Part shown: positions 45,353 to 56,970 of the stretch, in pieces
Position numbering within the stretch: the first letter of the stretch is position 1
How the letters are laid out: the number at the start of each line of letters is the position of its first letter
Source of the DNA: Torreya grandis
Lineage: Eukaryota; Streptophyta; Pinopsida; Cupressales; Taxaceae
Assembly: GCA_037957365.1 (NCBI GenBank)
Contig: JARHVA010000593.1
Coordinates: 2,012,501-2,076,500 of the forward strand
Direction: 5' to 3'
DNA: 64,000 nucleotides
The notes under the pieces: model-generated
The model's input: only the letters and a program-made list of their open reading frames with translations
Database searches by the model: none
What the model was told of the DNA's origin: nothing
Position numbers and translations under genes: made by a program

Positions 45353-46488
45353 TTTGTTTGCATTTGCAATCATTTGATCCATTCTTCTATGACCTTGAAT
45401 TTCATTGACTTGTTAGCCCCTTGGCCCTTCTATTTTACCTTATAGATCTAGATAATCTTATAACAATGTTCAGTATTGATGAAACAATGTCATTTATCTA
45501 TCTACTTGCATAGTTTTCACTGAAATTTTATCATTTTTCCCATAGGATAAAAATGTAAACATCTACTATCCTAGTGGTCTATCTTTTTCTTTGTCTCTTT
45601 TTTCCCATAATCTTCATTCCCATAATACATAGTCTTAATATGTCAACTTTCAGGATAATTTACTTGGTTTTAGTATGCAATTTCTCATCTTTTACACAAA
45701 AACTCTATTTTTTAAGCTCTATTATTTATACATGTGACATATTTTGAGAAGTGTACATTTGATGAAATGAGAACGTATAATCCAATATTTAAATGCAATC
45801 GCCTATAAATTTCTAACAATTCCAATTCGCATTTTATAGGGGGCAAGTTCCTTATATTTGGCCAATTCAATATTTGTCAGTGCATCATCTTCATTGATAC
45901 TTCTTGTGAACTATCTAGATTTGTCTTCTTTATTCTATTTTCGACACCTTAATTTCATTTCAGTGCCTATTGTTGCTAGTTTCCATATTTCAAAAATATA
46001 AAAAAATCAATGTATTCTAAAAAATGTAAAAACATTCAAATATTATCCAAAAAATCTAAAATTAGGACCTGAACATGACTAATAATCTAGTTTACTTCTT
46101 TGCAATATGTTATTTATCTCATGATTTGTACATAACATATTCTTTCTATATCACATATGCATTTCATGGGTATTTATGAATTTTTGTAAAAGACATACAA
46201 ATATTTTTACATATTAAGATGTTGGTTCAGTTGTTAAGATGTTGAACTCTCCTCTACTGATTGGCTTTGCTAAGTTGGGGTCATCTTATCTGCAGGTGAT
46301 ATTATGCAAGTGTTATCATTCTATAGCCCCTATAATGTTGAGCTTTCATATTACTTACAAATGTCTTGATTACATTTCTATCCTCCATGGTATACATGAA
46401 CATGTTATTTGGTAGCAGGTGATTGATGCATCTTTATGAGATTTTTGGTGTTGTTTGTGATATTTGAACATGTATTTACTTTGTGTCA
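45353..46488 (+). other. AT-rich sequence between F LTR and element E
   Basis: No ORF supported. Only the last 30 bp or so (GTGATATTTGAACATG then ACTTTG) align with F internal sequence near 42580; the rest does not match units 1 and 2. It could be a diverged F interior or other DNA. Confidence 0.45.
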
Positions 46489-46493
46489 TGTCC
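46489..46493. repeat. Target-site duplication CTTTG, left copy (element E)
   Basis: CTTTG precedes the TGTCATG LTR start and recurs at 59388-59392. The flanks join into F sequence (ACTTTGG..CCTTGGCCCT). Confidence 0.8.
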
Positions 46494-47688
46494 CCTTTGT
46501 AATTAATTTGATGTTGTGGGAAAATTAGCCATTCCAATATTTCTTCGACATTATTCACAAGGACACTATTCACCAAGTCACTATTCATGGATTTACTATT
46601 GATTAATGATATGGTAAGTGATGCAAGTGATGATGTAGCATATGAGGTGCACTGTAGATGATGTGGCATGGCCCACAGGGGATCTCACTTGAGATGTAAG
46701 TAACATGGGAAGGTATGGGTTGAATTTTTATAGAGGCCCATTGTTTTGTCATATAAATTCATTTTATAAAATTTAAAAGATGATTAAAGCTTATCTCAAA
46801 ATCTTGACACTTGTGGGAAACAAAGCCACATGTGGGAGACCTTTGGCACATGTGGGAGATCTTTGGCACATGTGGGAGGAGTCAAAAGTTGTGGAATCTT
46901 TGACTCATGGGTATGCACATGGGAAGTGGGAGACACATTTCACTATTCTGACTTAGTTCACATGTGTGAGTGGGATGCAATTTTGGAGGCACTTGCATGT
47001 AAAAGAAAGACTTGTCAAAAGCGAGGAATCCACTTTTGACCCTTGAAGAAGACTCTAAGTTATTACTATTCAAGATTAGTGGTGCCACTAAGAAGAGGTT
47101 GAATTTATTTACTTGTCCATGACGCTTCCCCCCCCCCCTCTCTCTCTCATGCATTTTCTATTTAATGAGAACTCTCTCCCATTGTAAATCAACTTTTGTT
47201 AAATCATAAACCCCCCAATTGTAGAATTGAACTTGTGTTCAACTTATTCCTCTTCCTTAGACGAAATACTAATGAAGGTTTAAATAAATGGACAAAAACC
47301 CATTGTTTCTTAGATCAAAGGAAGAAACCCCTTTGGTTCAGTAGGATAATCTCATCTAGAGATTATGAAGGTGCTTCAATTATAGATTCAAAGTTGTAGT
47401 GTGCAAGTGTGTATGGTGTACAGGATCTTCAATGGTTTTGTGTGAACTATCTAATTGTTACTATGGTATTTGTATCTTTAATTGTAAGTGTTATTTGGAT
47501 ATTAGCTCCCTTAATATCATATGTAATTCAACTATTTATAGTAGAAAATCAGAGATTTACAGTATCAATGATTCTATCTTCAAAATTATGTGTGTGTTGT
47601 GCATTAGTTCCTTAATATTGGAAGTATTTATTTTTGGAATCATAAGAGTTTTCATATTTTTCTAAATAATCCTATAAGGGTTATTAAA
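46494..47688 (+). repeat. Element E 5' LTR
   Basis: Starts TGTCATGTCC, ends near TTATTAAA. It contains four tandem 20-bp units with CACATGTGGGAG at about 46808-46880 and a C-run followed by (CT)5 at 47128-47148. Confidence 0.85.
46808..46880. repeat. Tandem 20-bp repeat (CACATGTGGGAG) in element E LTR
   Basis: Four adjacent units, three of which contain CACATGTG, a palindrome one transition away from the G-box-like CACGTG. The same four units lie at 58435-58507 in the 3' LTR. Confidence 0.8.
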
Positions 47689-47689
47689 G

Positions 47690-47702
47690 TGGTATTAGAT
47701 CC
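47690..47702 (+). other. Element E primer-binding site, tRNA-Met-like
   Basis: TGGTATTAGATCC against the standard TGGTATCAGAGCC, two changes, one base after the LTR. Confidence 0.75.
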
Positions 47703-48160
47703 AAAAAAATTTCAGCTTGTGAAGATTTATTTTGTAGATTTTTAGTTGCATGAAGCATGGGAGGACTCTTAAAATTTTGTTTTGGGCCTAAAAAGCCCAA
47801 GTCTTTGCCAAAAGATAGAAAAGAAATAGTAAATTCCATAGTTTAAAAGTTTAATAGTTTGAATAAATATTACCAATATCTATGTAAATAAATTAAGGTA
47901 TCCATATCTTTTCATGATTATTTAGTAGTGGCAGGATTCATTCTAGAAGAAGATTTTGCAAAAAAATGTTTCTTCTAGAAGAAAGAAAGAATGAAACCAA
48001 AGCCTCAAGAGGTTGTGCATCTAAGTGCACACAAGGAGGATAAGATAATCTTACAATAATATGAAAGAAATCCAAGCTTGGATGAATCTATCATGGAATA
48101 GTTTGAGGAAAAATGTTTCTTGTAAGAAGGAAGAATGGAACTAGTGGCACATCATGATTT
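47703..48160 (+). other. Element E leader
   Basis: No clean frame. A repeated phrase with TGTTTCTTCTAGAAGAA-like sequence (near 47970 and 48110) hints at a short duplication. Nothing else recognised. Confidence 0.5.
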
Positions 48161-48169
48161 AGAAGATGA

Positions 48170-49356
48170 TAGTATTGAGGTATCAGAAGAAGATTTTCAA
48201 GAAACCAGAGAGAAAGAAGTTGAAGATAAAACCTATTTAGAAATTAAAGATGTTTATGTGACTTATAATGAGTGTATATGTCAAGAAAAGGCTATTTAAG
48301 TCAAGGATCAAGAGGCATCACTGATCAGACATGAAGATCCCCAGTTGCAAGAAGATACATCAATTTCTACACTACCTCTCAAGATTCCAAATGGTGAGCC
48401 ATTGATTGTTTTGAAAAATAACAAAGAGGATGTAATGAGAACCAATAAAAGGTGTGATGAATTGATGTAAAGAGCTAAGAGAGATAAATTGATAGCCACT
48501 CAAGCAAGACAACACCTTTAAAAATTCAAAGGTAAGGATGTCGAAAACATTTTATCAACTTCTAGGATTGAATTTGTACATAATGTTTATCTTGAAGAAG
48601 TCAAGGAAGAACCAAGGTTGTATGAGAATGGCTTACCAAATAGCCATATTGGTGAGCATGATTTTGAGAAAGATGCCGCAATTGAGACTTATTCTATTGA
48701 TGGTGAGAAGGGTGATACTACTACTACAAATTCTTTAGAGTTTTTCAAATCAACTAATAAAGGTAAACAATATGATTGCTTCTTTGATTGCAACTTGACA
48801 AATAAAGATGTTGGTAATAGCAAGGATTTATTGCATAATTTGCGTATGATGTCATTACAATATTTATGTCATGATGAAAAGTATTCTAACAGTATTGTAA
48901 AAAGGAAGGGTACAAAGTAGAAGGGAGATATTTTCTCTTAACATCAGGATGTCTGATATTTGATGGTGTGGAATACTGGTGTTTTGGCCAAATCTAGCAT
49001 ACAGGTTAAAGGTAAACCTTCTTTGGCAATAGAGGATCTTTTGTTGGCTTATAATGATTATATGTGTCAATAAAAGGGTGTTGTGGTCCAAGAATAAGGA
49101 GATTTACTTGATAGATGTAAAGGATTCAAGATGGAGGAACTTGCACTAACCTCCAAACTTTCATCGGGTGAGATAATGGTTGGTTATCAGAATAACATAG
49201 GAGATGGATTTGCATTTGAAGGAGATATTCTGAGTTGCAAGGATAGAGATGTTGAGGGTAGCTCAATAATTACTACCTTATCAAAGCTGTATGAGCTCAA
49301 TATTGTTAGCCTAAGGTATGAGAATAATGATCATATTTCAGATTTAATGTTTCCTC
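48170..49356 (+). pseudogene. Element E ORF of unknown function, 5' part
   Basis: A coding frame of about 390 codons with several stops (TAA or TAG in most cases, at Gln-like positions) runs up to the copia insertion. Readable pieces: KTYLEIKDVYVTYNECICQ, KIPNGEPLIVLKNNKED, NGLPNSHIGEHDFEKDAAIE, KQYDCFFDCNLTNKDVGNS and FKMEELALTSKLSSGEIMVG. It is acidic and mostly hydrophilic, with no Gag core, zinc knuckle or enzyme motif that I know. It occupies the place where Gag should be. The frame continues beyond the copia element. Confidence 0.6.
49352..49356. repeat. Target-site duplication TCCTC, left copy (copia)
   Basis: Recurs at 55964-55968. A sixth base also matches, so the exact edge may shift by one. 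Confidence 0.85.
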
Positions 49357-49825
49357 TATTAGTGTAGGTTTTTATTTTTCCCTATTTTTTAATTAGGAAA
49401 ATTGTATTTCTTGTGCTTACACAGAGTTTTCCTACATTTGTGGGATAGGCTAGCTTATGTGGATATGTGTGTCATAGATGTGTCATAGGTGTCATAAGAA
49501 TGTCATAAGTAACTCCCTTGATGGGATTTACTTCTCTATTCTGAGCACCTTGTCACCACCTTTCATGGAGGAGTTACAGTCTATTCTTGGGGTGCCTTGG
49601 CCACCTTTTGTGGAGGAGTTACTTACGTGCTCTCCTATATGTATTCTTCACTTTGGCCATCTTATGTTAATCAAATTTTGGTTTTCTCCATTTTGTCTTG
49701 TGCAATTTAGCTTCTTCTATAATTTCAAATTGCTTTAACATCTATGTGGTGTGCACTTGCTTCATCTCGTGTGATCACGTCTCCATTGCATTTGCATTAT
49801 CCAGATTCTGGCAACAACTTCGATA
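49357..49825 (+). repeat. Copia 5' LTR, 469 bp
   Basis: Differs from the 3' LTR by an 11-bp duplication (AATGTCATAAG near 49495) and about 25 substitutions by eye. Confidence 0.9.
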
Positions 49826-49838
49826 TGGTATCAGAGCC
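49826..49838 (+). other. Copia primer-binding site, tRNA-Met
   Basis: TGGTATCAGAGCC, a perfect standard site directly after the LTR. Confidence 0.95.
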
Positions 49839-51234
49839 ACTCTAGTAATCGTGTGTCTGGTTATGCTATTCTAAAATTCTTACTTTGCCTTCTTAGTAGT
49901 TTTTTTGTTGTTTAACTCCGTTATTTTGGTAGAGTTTTTTGAAAATTCATGCAAATCCATAAAAAAACTTGTTCAAAAAAATTACTTCTGAGTTAGAATT
50001 TGCCAAGACATCTTCTCTAGATCTGTTGTGGCTTTAGCAAAGGTAGAAGAATTTCTTTTCTTTTGGTCATTCTACAAGAAAAAGATAAGATTTATGCTAT
50101 TTGGTTTACTTCCTAGATGTTGGAGGGGCTGACTTTGTTGCAAGCTACTAGGCACCATTGTTGTGAGCAGAGGGATGAGGAGCACTTCACTTATTCAGTC
50201 TAGGCGCAGCTTCTACAACCCTGCGCCAAGTTTTTGCAACTCTGCACCAACTTTTAAAAGACCCAAGTGCTCTCCAACAGCAGACCTTTTTCTGTTTGCA
50301 AGGCGCCTTCAGTACTCCACGTAGTAGTCCAGGCGCAGCCAGATCCTTTTGATGTTATCCTTCTACCACCCCATAGTCCTTCCAACAAGGCGCCATCAAC
50401 TGTATGGCATCCAACAGGTCTGTAAATTTTTCTTTTGTCTTTTCTGCAAGTAAAATCTGGACTGTGCTTTTTTGGTGCCCCTTCCTTGCTTAGCGTCCCA
50501 AGTGGGCCCTTGGACTCTTGACATCCATTCATTCTATCTTTGCTTTATTTTTTAAGTTAAAAATTGACTTGTAAACAAAAATCAATCAATTTGATTGAAT
50601 ATTTAGTTTTTTAGACAGTTTGATAATTTGGGGATTTTACATTCAAAACTTGTATCTTCGCCTGTTGAAGACGAAGGGTGAGGCCCGAGTTGGCAGGAGG
50701 CCAATTCCCCATCACACAAACCTCCTTTGGATTTCTCATTCCATGCTGAATCTAACGAGTGGTTGGAAGGCCACTTTCTCTCTCAAAATAGGCATTTTTT
50801 TAATGTTTTAGTGCTTTTTTTTTTGCAAAAACAATAGTTTATGAGAAAATTGAACCTTTAATATCTTGCAAATGGTAGTTCGGATTTGGGTGCCATTTTT
50901 TGTAAAAGTGTTTGTAATTCAATTATCCATAGTGTAGGCTTGTTATTTTTCAAAAATTCACTAGTTTATAAAGTGCCTAAAATTTGAGTCTCCTGGGATG
51001 CATTTTCGATTGAGTCCAACATCCTGTTTGCTTATAGTCTTGCACTGATTGCTCTAAGACACACTCTCAGCTGAGCCCGATGTCTTTTAAGCATGCACTT
51101 GCATATTTAGGGGGGCTCAATATTTCGGGGGGGTGTGATTGCTTTTCACAACTTGTAAATCTTTGCTTTCATTCTCCTTTCTGCATAATTTCATAATTTG
51201 CAATCAACACAACTTCACCTAAATTCAGCTTAAA
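49839..51234 (+). other. Copia leader, noncoding, with GGCGC motif array
   Basis: 1.4 kb without a supported ORF before the gag ATG at 51235. From 50202 to 50395 it carries six GGCGC-type motifs; the rest is AT-rich. Confidence 0.75.
50202..50395. repeat. GGCGC motif array in copia leader
   Basis: AGGCGCAG 50202, CTGCGCCA 50221, CTGCACCA 50242 (one transition away), AGGCGCCT 50301, AGGCGCAG 50331, AGGCGCCA 50388. Both orientations occur and two contain the palindrome GGCGCC, in an otherwise AT-rich leader. Confidence 0.75.
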
Positions 51235-52200
51235 ATGGATTCTTTTCAACTTAAACCCCTAACACCCTTCAACTATCATGAATGGAAGGTTAAAATGTCA
51301 ATCATTCTTAGAAGTAAAAGGTTGTATAGGATCACCATGGGTACTGAAGTAGAACCCAACACTGATGCCGAAAAGGTCAAGTGGTACAACCATAGTGATG
51401 AAGCCTATGGATTACTGAGCTTGTCTGTGTCTCCAAAACTTTTTTCCATTTATAAACCTTCAAGACTCTCAAAGATATATGGGACACCTTAGAACTCTTA
51501 TTTGGGAATCTTGATGAGATGAGAGGACATGAACTTGAAAATGAACTCATAAGTCTAAGTCCTCGCAACTTTGACACCCTACAGGACTTATTCACTAAGT
51601 TTAAGGCCCTTAGATTGTAATTGAAAGAATGTGGGATAGAGAAGAAATATGATCAACTCATTCTTTCTATTCTCACAAAGTTGGGTCCAAGTTATTTAGT
51701 CTTTGTCTCCACTTTCCATGCCACAAAAAGTGCCCTTGGCACTACATGGAAAATGCCTTCTTTGGATTCATTCATTGTCGACTTGACTAGGGAGCAAGAT
51801 AAGCTAATTCAAATGGGCACAATGAAGTCTACTCGACCACAAGCTTTGATAGCTAGAAATGGTAAAGATAAGACTTCAACAAAGGAGAAGAAAAAGAACA
51901 AAGACCAGGGGAAGAAGAAAGAAAACAACAATCCTGCCAAAAACAACACTGAGTCTTCCTCCTCCAATGCTAAACCTAAGAAGGAGAAGGTTAAGTGTGC
52001 CTATTGTAAAAAGACATGGCATGATGAACACAAATGCATGAAGAAACAAATAGATCACCTAACTCATCTTCTAGAGAAGCAAAACAAAGGTGTTCCTGAG
52101 TCCATCAAGCATAATTCATCTACCCAAGATTCTACCAAGGCAAAAAGCAAGGGTAAGGAGAAAGAAAAGGGCAAGGCCCTTGTAGCTACAGCAGCTTCTA
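51235..52200 (+). pseudogene. Copia Gag
   Basis: Starts at the ATG at 51235: MDSFQLKPLTPFNYHEWKVK, the FNYHEW block typical of copia Gag. A frame change lies near 51460; past it the frame reads LEDLF-type text and a TAA at 51618-51620 in LRL*LKECGI, where Gln is likely. Then 51621-52427 is open, with a Lys/Glu/Asn-rich linker and the zinc knuckle CAYCKKTWHDEHKC (C-x2-C-x4-H-x4-C, complete) at about 51998-52040. The particle-forming part is broken but the knuckle is intact. Confidence 0.88.
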
Positions 52201-52345
52201 CATCTTCATCGGTCATTGACCCAAGTGCTTCTCACCACATGGGCTCTTCACTAGTTGAGTTTTCATCTTTAGAGCCTTGTAATATGACTTCAATTAGTTT
52301 GGGTGATGACATATTAATTTTGTTGCAGGGAGAGGGTCAGTTGAA
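52201..52345 (+). pseudogene. Copia protease remnant
   Basis: The loop reads VIDPSASHHM where the family has a DSGA core: the Asp remains, but the Ser and Gly positions are Pro and Ser. The frame then fails before integrase. Confidence 0.75.
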
Positions 52346-53340
52346 ATGGAAGGAGGAACATTCAATGGCTATCAGTGTACCAATCTCCTATCAGTGTACC
52401 AAATCACTCACATTGGTCAGGGCATGAGAGTTGAGTTTTCAACAGATTCAGTGGCTATCAGGGAGTTGCATAGTGATACTACAGTGGCAGTGGGTAGGGC
52501 AGATCACCAAGCCAGGTTATACACTTTCTCACATTTTGCACTAGATTCTTCTCCAATAGCATTGCTGACTCATTCAAATGGAGTTAGCAAATTATGGCAT
52601 GAGCGGTTCGACCACCTTAACTACTGCTACCTTGAACAACTTTGCAAAAATGACATGGTCATTGGCTTACCTCATGTCCAATTCTCAAACGGACTTTGTG
52701 AGGGGTGCTCCGTTGAGAAGCATCCCAAAGCAAAATTTGACAAAGGCAAAGCTTGGAGGGCTTCACAACCTTTAGAGTTAGTCCATAATGATGTATTGGG
52801 ACCCTTTCCCAAACCATTTTTCACAAGGGCCAAGTACATCCTCACTTTCATTAATGATTTCTCTATGTACACTTGGATATATTTTCTCAAACAAAACTCT
52901 GAAGTGTTTGAAAATTTTCTAGACTTCAAGGCTCTTGTTGAGAAGCAGAGTGAGAAATCCATCAAGGTTCTTCAAACTGATAATGGAGGGGAGTATGTCA
53001 GCAACAGGTTTGAGTAGTTTTGCACCACAGAGGGGATTGATTTGCAGTGCATAGTCACTTACAGTCCTTCATAGAATGGGGTTGTTGAATGCAAAAATAA
53101 GTTCTTGAAAGAGATGGGTAGCTATATGATTCACTCCAAATGCTTAGCACCACAGTACTGGGTCGAAGCCATCAATTGTGCTTGCTACATTCAAAACAGG
53201 GTTCCTCACAAAGCTTTGAAAGGGATAACACCCTTTGAAGCTTGGCATAAAAGGAAACTTGATGTTGAGCACCTTAGGGTTTTCGAATCCCCAGCCATGG
53301 CCTGCATTTTGAAGAAGAAATGCAAAGCTATGGAATGTTA
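52346..53340 (+). pseudogene. Copia integrase
   Basis: Open from 52346 to the TAG at 53015. GAG-pre-integrase block [17 protein letters not shown], finger end [16 protein letters not shown], then the core: [10 protein letters not shown] (first Asp), [13 protein letters not shown] (second Asp) and, after TAGs at 53015 and 53072, NGVVECKNK (Glu). All three catalytic acids can still be read, but both TAGs stand where copia proteins carry Gln (FEQFC, SPSQNG pattern). PQYWVEAINCACYIQNRVP and TPFEAWH follow. Confidence 0.9.
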
Positions 53341-53876
53341 GTCCAAGCCTTGCATCTTTGTAGGATATCCAGATGGTATTAAGGGGTATCACCTTCTAGA
53401 TCCAATCACTCGTGAGTTGTTCATCGAGAGAAGTGTCCATTTTCAGGAGAGTCTTAGAGACTCAACACTTGACATTTATTCTCCCTCATCAGATCTACTT
53501 CTTCATGATGATTCCTCATCAGATTCAGATCAACCACAGCAGGTTCTTGAGCCAGAGACATCTTCTTATTCTTTGAGTTCAGACAGTGAGGATAGTGATG
53601 CAGAGTCATCCACCTCTAGTCAGTTAGAGGATGAGGAGTTAGCACCTGACTCGCCCACTTTCGAGCCACTTTGGGCCAGACAAACACTTGAGAGTGTTGG
53701 CATTTGGGTAGGAGATCCTGCAGATCACAGACGTACTAGGGGGATTTTGAGAGAGATCCACATGCCTTCTTTGCTTCAGTTTCAGATCCATAGACTTTTC
53801 GAGAGGCATCTAGGGTACTTGAGTGGGATAGTACTAAGGAGGAAGAATATTATTAATCAAAAATCACACTTGGGAT
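53341..53876 (+). pseudogene. Copia integrase-RT linker
   Basis: After a TAG at 53339-53341 the same frame gives SKPCIFVGYPDGIKGYHLLD then a Ser/Asp/Glu-rich linker with alternating SSDSD-type text, as usual between copia integrase and RT. It ends at 53893; RT continues in another frame. Confidence 0.8.
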
Positions 53877-55274
53877 TTGAATTCACTTCCTAAGGGAAGA
53901 AAGATGGTTCGATGTAGGTGGATATATCAAACCAAGTTTGCAGCAGATGGGTCGGTTGATAAGTACAAGGCGCGATTGGTCGCCAAGGGTTTCTCACAGG
54001 TGGCAAGCATTGACTACTCAGAGACCTTTGCACCCATTGCAAAGATGGCTTCTATCCAACTCACCTTGGCCATTATTGTAGCACATGGTTGGGATGTGCA
54101 CCAAATGGATGTGAAGAGTACCTTTCTTCACGGAGACTTAGAGGAGGAGATCTACATGGAGTAGCTGCCAGGATTTGTTCAAGATTATTCCTTAGTATGT
54201 AGACTTAGGAAATCTATCTATGGCCTCAAATAGGCCCCTCGAGCTTGGTATGCCAAGATGGATTCCTTCCTTCTCACAGTGGGTTTCACTAGGTGCCATT
54301 CTGATCCCAATGTCTACTTCTTGTGGCAGGATGATTCGCTCCTAATTTTAGTTATATATGTTGATGACCTTTTGATCACCGAGAGTTCTTCATCAGCTAT
54401 TGTAGCGGTGAAGGCATCTCTCTAGGATAGATTTGACATGACAGACTTGGGTTTGTTGCACTACTTCCTTGGCATCGAGATCTCATAGTTAGACTCAGGG
54501 ATTTCTCTTGCACAACCTAAGTATGCTCTTGACTTATTGGCTCGATTTCACATGGTTGATTGCAAGCCATCTCTGACTCCCTTTCTATTAGGAATCAAGC
54601 TTGAGGCTAATTGTTCTTCACCATTGGTTGATGCCACTCGGTATCGACAACTTGCTGGTAGTCTCATCTACTTGACTCACACCAGGCCTGACATATCATA
54701 TACAATGGGACTTGTCTCCATATTCATGTAGGAACCTCATGAGCTACATTGGATAGCAACTAAGAGGATCTTGCATTACATATAGGGTTAACATAGATAC
54801 AAGATTCATTACAAATTTGGCATAGAGGTTGACTTGGTTGGATATACAGATTCAGACAGGGCTAGCAATTCATAGACTCACAAGTCCACTTCTGGTTACA
54901 GTTTCTCTCTAGGTTCAGGTCCTATCAGATGATCTATTAAGAAGCAGAATGCTATTGCTATATCATCCACAGAGGCAGAGTACAGGGGAGTTGCTAATGC
55001 ATCTATTGAGGCTATTTGGCTTCAGGGGATTCTTTCTGAGTTTGGCATTCCCATCAGGCAGCCCACCATCATTTATTGTGACAACCAGAGTACCATTCAG
55101 ATTTACAAGAATCCAGTTTAGCACCAGTGGACCAAGCACATAGAGATTCACATGCATTTCATTCAGGATCTTATTCATAGTCAGGTCATTGACTTGATAT
55201 TTTACAAGTCTTTGGAGCAGGTTGCAGACATCTTCACAAAACCTTTCATTGAGAGCAAGTTAATTCATTTATGA
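53877..55274 (+). pseudogene. Copia reverse transcriptase and RNase H
   Basis: One frame from 53877 to a natural TGA at 55272-55274. RT: WIYQTKFAADGSVDKYKARL, ETFAPIAKMASI, HQMDVKSTFLHGDLEEEIYM and the active site YVDD at 54357-54368. RNase H: GYTDSDRAS (D), SSTEAEYRGVA (E), YCDNQSTIQI (D) and TKHIEIHMHFI. Ten in-frame stops interrupt it: TAG at 54162, 54231, 54423, 54486, 54729, 54783, 54873 and 55119; TAA 54789; TGA 54930. Several lie at positions that are Gln in the family (YMEQ, LKQAP, FMQ, YIQG). Confidence 0.92.
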
Positions 55275-55505
55275 GCTCTTCTTGGGGTGCAGTCTACATC
55301 TGCAGGAGTATCATCTTTGGGGGGCCACTAGCCTCTTCTTTCTTTTATGTCTCTCTTTTGGGGGGGGGAGTTTTTTCCTACGGGTTTTCTCCTTTTCTCT
55401 ATTTTATGGGAGATTGCATTTGTACATGGGTACCTCATCAGGCCTACTTGCCGTCACCCATTTTATATTTCCACACTGCCCACCTAAGTTGTGTTTATGG
55501 GGGGG
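55275..55505 (+). other. Copia 3' noncoding region and purine tract
   Basis: Short GC-mixed stretch with G-runs, ending TATGGGGGGG at about 55496-55505 directly before the LTR, a likely purine tract. Confidence 0.7.
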
Positions 55506-55963
55506 TATTAGTGTAGGTTTTTATTTTTCCCTATTTTTTAATTAGGGAAATTGTATTTCTTGTGCTTACATAGAGTTTTCCTACATTTGTGGGATAGGCT
55601 AGCTTATGTGGAATTGTGTGTCATAGATGTGTCATAGGTGTCATAAGTAACTCCCTTGATGGGAGTTACTTCTCTATTCTTAGCACCTTGTCAGCGCCCT
55701 TCATGGAGGAGTTACAGTTTATTCTTTGGGTGCCTTGGCTACATTTTGTGGAGGAGTTACTTATGTGCTCTCCTATATGTATTCTTCACTTTGGCCATCT
55801 CATGTTAATCAGATTTTTGTTTTCTCTATTTTGTCTTTTGCAATTTAGCTTCTTGTATAATTTCAAATTACTTTAGCATCTATGTGGTGTGCACTTGCTT
55901 CATCTCGTGTGATCACGTCTCCATTGCATTTGCATTATCCAGATTCTGGCAACAACTCCAATA
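55506..55963 (+). repeat. Copia 3' LTR, 458 bp
   Basis: Begins TATTAGTGTAGG, ends CTCCAATA, followed by the TCCTC duplication. Confidence 0.9.
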
Positions 55964-55968
55964 TCCTC
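55964..55968. repeat. Target-site duplication TCCTC, right copy (copia)
   Basis: Matches 49352-49356. Confidence 0.85.
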
Positions 55969-56970
55969 TTATGCCACTACAAAATTTTCTTCATCGTGGA
56001 AAGAATGCATGAAAGGGTGATAGAGTGAGAGGCACAACCTGTAGTGTAGGACATGTAGACTCTTTGTTTTACATTCCACATTGTTTTATCAAATCGGATT
56101 CAAATAATATCTTGAGGGTAAAAGTAGATAGAGGTATTACTATTGAGTTCTCCATCTCTTGCAATTGGAATGAAAGGAAGTTCTTGAGGAATTACAAATG
56201 GTTTTATGTGATTTCTAACCACATTGTAAAAGATCAATGCTCAAAGTTTATAAATAACTTGTGGGAGCCAAGTACCACCATTACAGACAAGATCACAAGT
56301 GATGGACAAATGGAGATAATACCTATGAGGAGCTTCATGCTAGATGTGGGTAAGAAAAATATATATCATTTTATCATTCCTTGTATCATGACTAAGCATA
56401 GCAAGATGTTTTTGGGATCAAGTTACTTACAAGTTTTCTATCCTTGGATGGGTCAAGAATTTTTCAAAAATGATAATATTCCACAAGATGGATTCCATGT
56501 CATTTTAGTTGATATACTATGCAAGAAGAAGATTCAAAATCTTGGCCTAGCCATTGGAAACCTTAAGGTTTGTGACCATTTTTATATTTTTCATTTAAGA
56601 TATTTTGATATAGTTATGGGTGTGTAATGGCTCCATTATTTGGTGTTATTTATGGGACTCAAATTCAGATTTGATGGGAAGGTGGTAGTTTTAGAAAGAA
56701 TAATAGATGGATCTCCACAAGTGGGTATAACAAGTTTTGTGGTGATGCATACCAATTCATCAATGGGTAGGAAATGTATTCATGACATTTTTTATTATCA
56801 TATTGTGGTGTTTAATGACTCACCTTCAGGATTAATACCTTATAGAAAACTCAATCACATCATAGAATGGGGATCGGGCCCTAAGTCTATCATGGTTACA
56901 CTTTACTACCACCCAAGGAGTTTCAAAGAGGAGATCAAGAAGACCATCAAAGATATAATCCCATGGTAAT
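55969..56970 (+). pseudogene. Element E ORF, 3' part, ending in a protease-like tail
   Basis: With the copia element and one TCCTC ignored, the 48170-49356 frame continues here. The open piece 56025-56627 (about 200 codons) includes VSFLR-free, hydrophobic-mixed text such as NERKFLRNYKWFYVISNHIV and MLDVGKKNIYHFIIPCIMTK. Its end, HFYIFHLRYFDIVMGV then TAA and WLHYL, is the block that closes the gypsy protease before RT (F.VFDL...DVVLG.QWL); the TAA takes the Gln place. After a frame change 56640-56969 continues (FDGKVVVLERIIDGS). I see no protease active-site loop. Confidence 0.6.

Larger units (their letters stand above)
49357..55963 (+). mobile_element. Ty1/copia retrotransposon, 6,607 bp, with TA...TA LTR ends
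   Basis: LTRs 49357-49825 and 55506-55963, duplication TCCTC, tRNA-Met primer site and the domain order gag, protease, integrase, RT, RNase H, which defines Ty1/copia. The LTRs begin TATTAG and end GATA or AATA, not TG...CA. The pol frame has 13 in-frame stops from 53015 to 55121, 11 of them TAG, plus frame changes in gag, before integrase and before RT. It cannot be autonomous. Confidence 0.93.
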
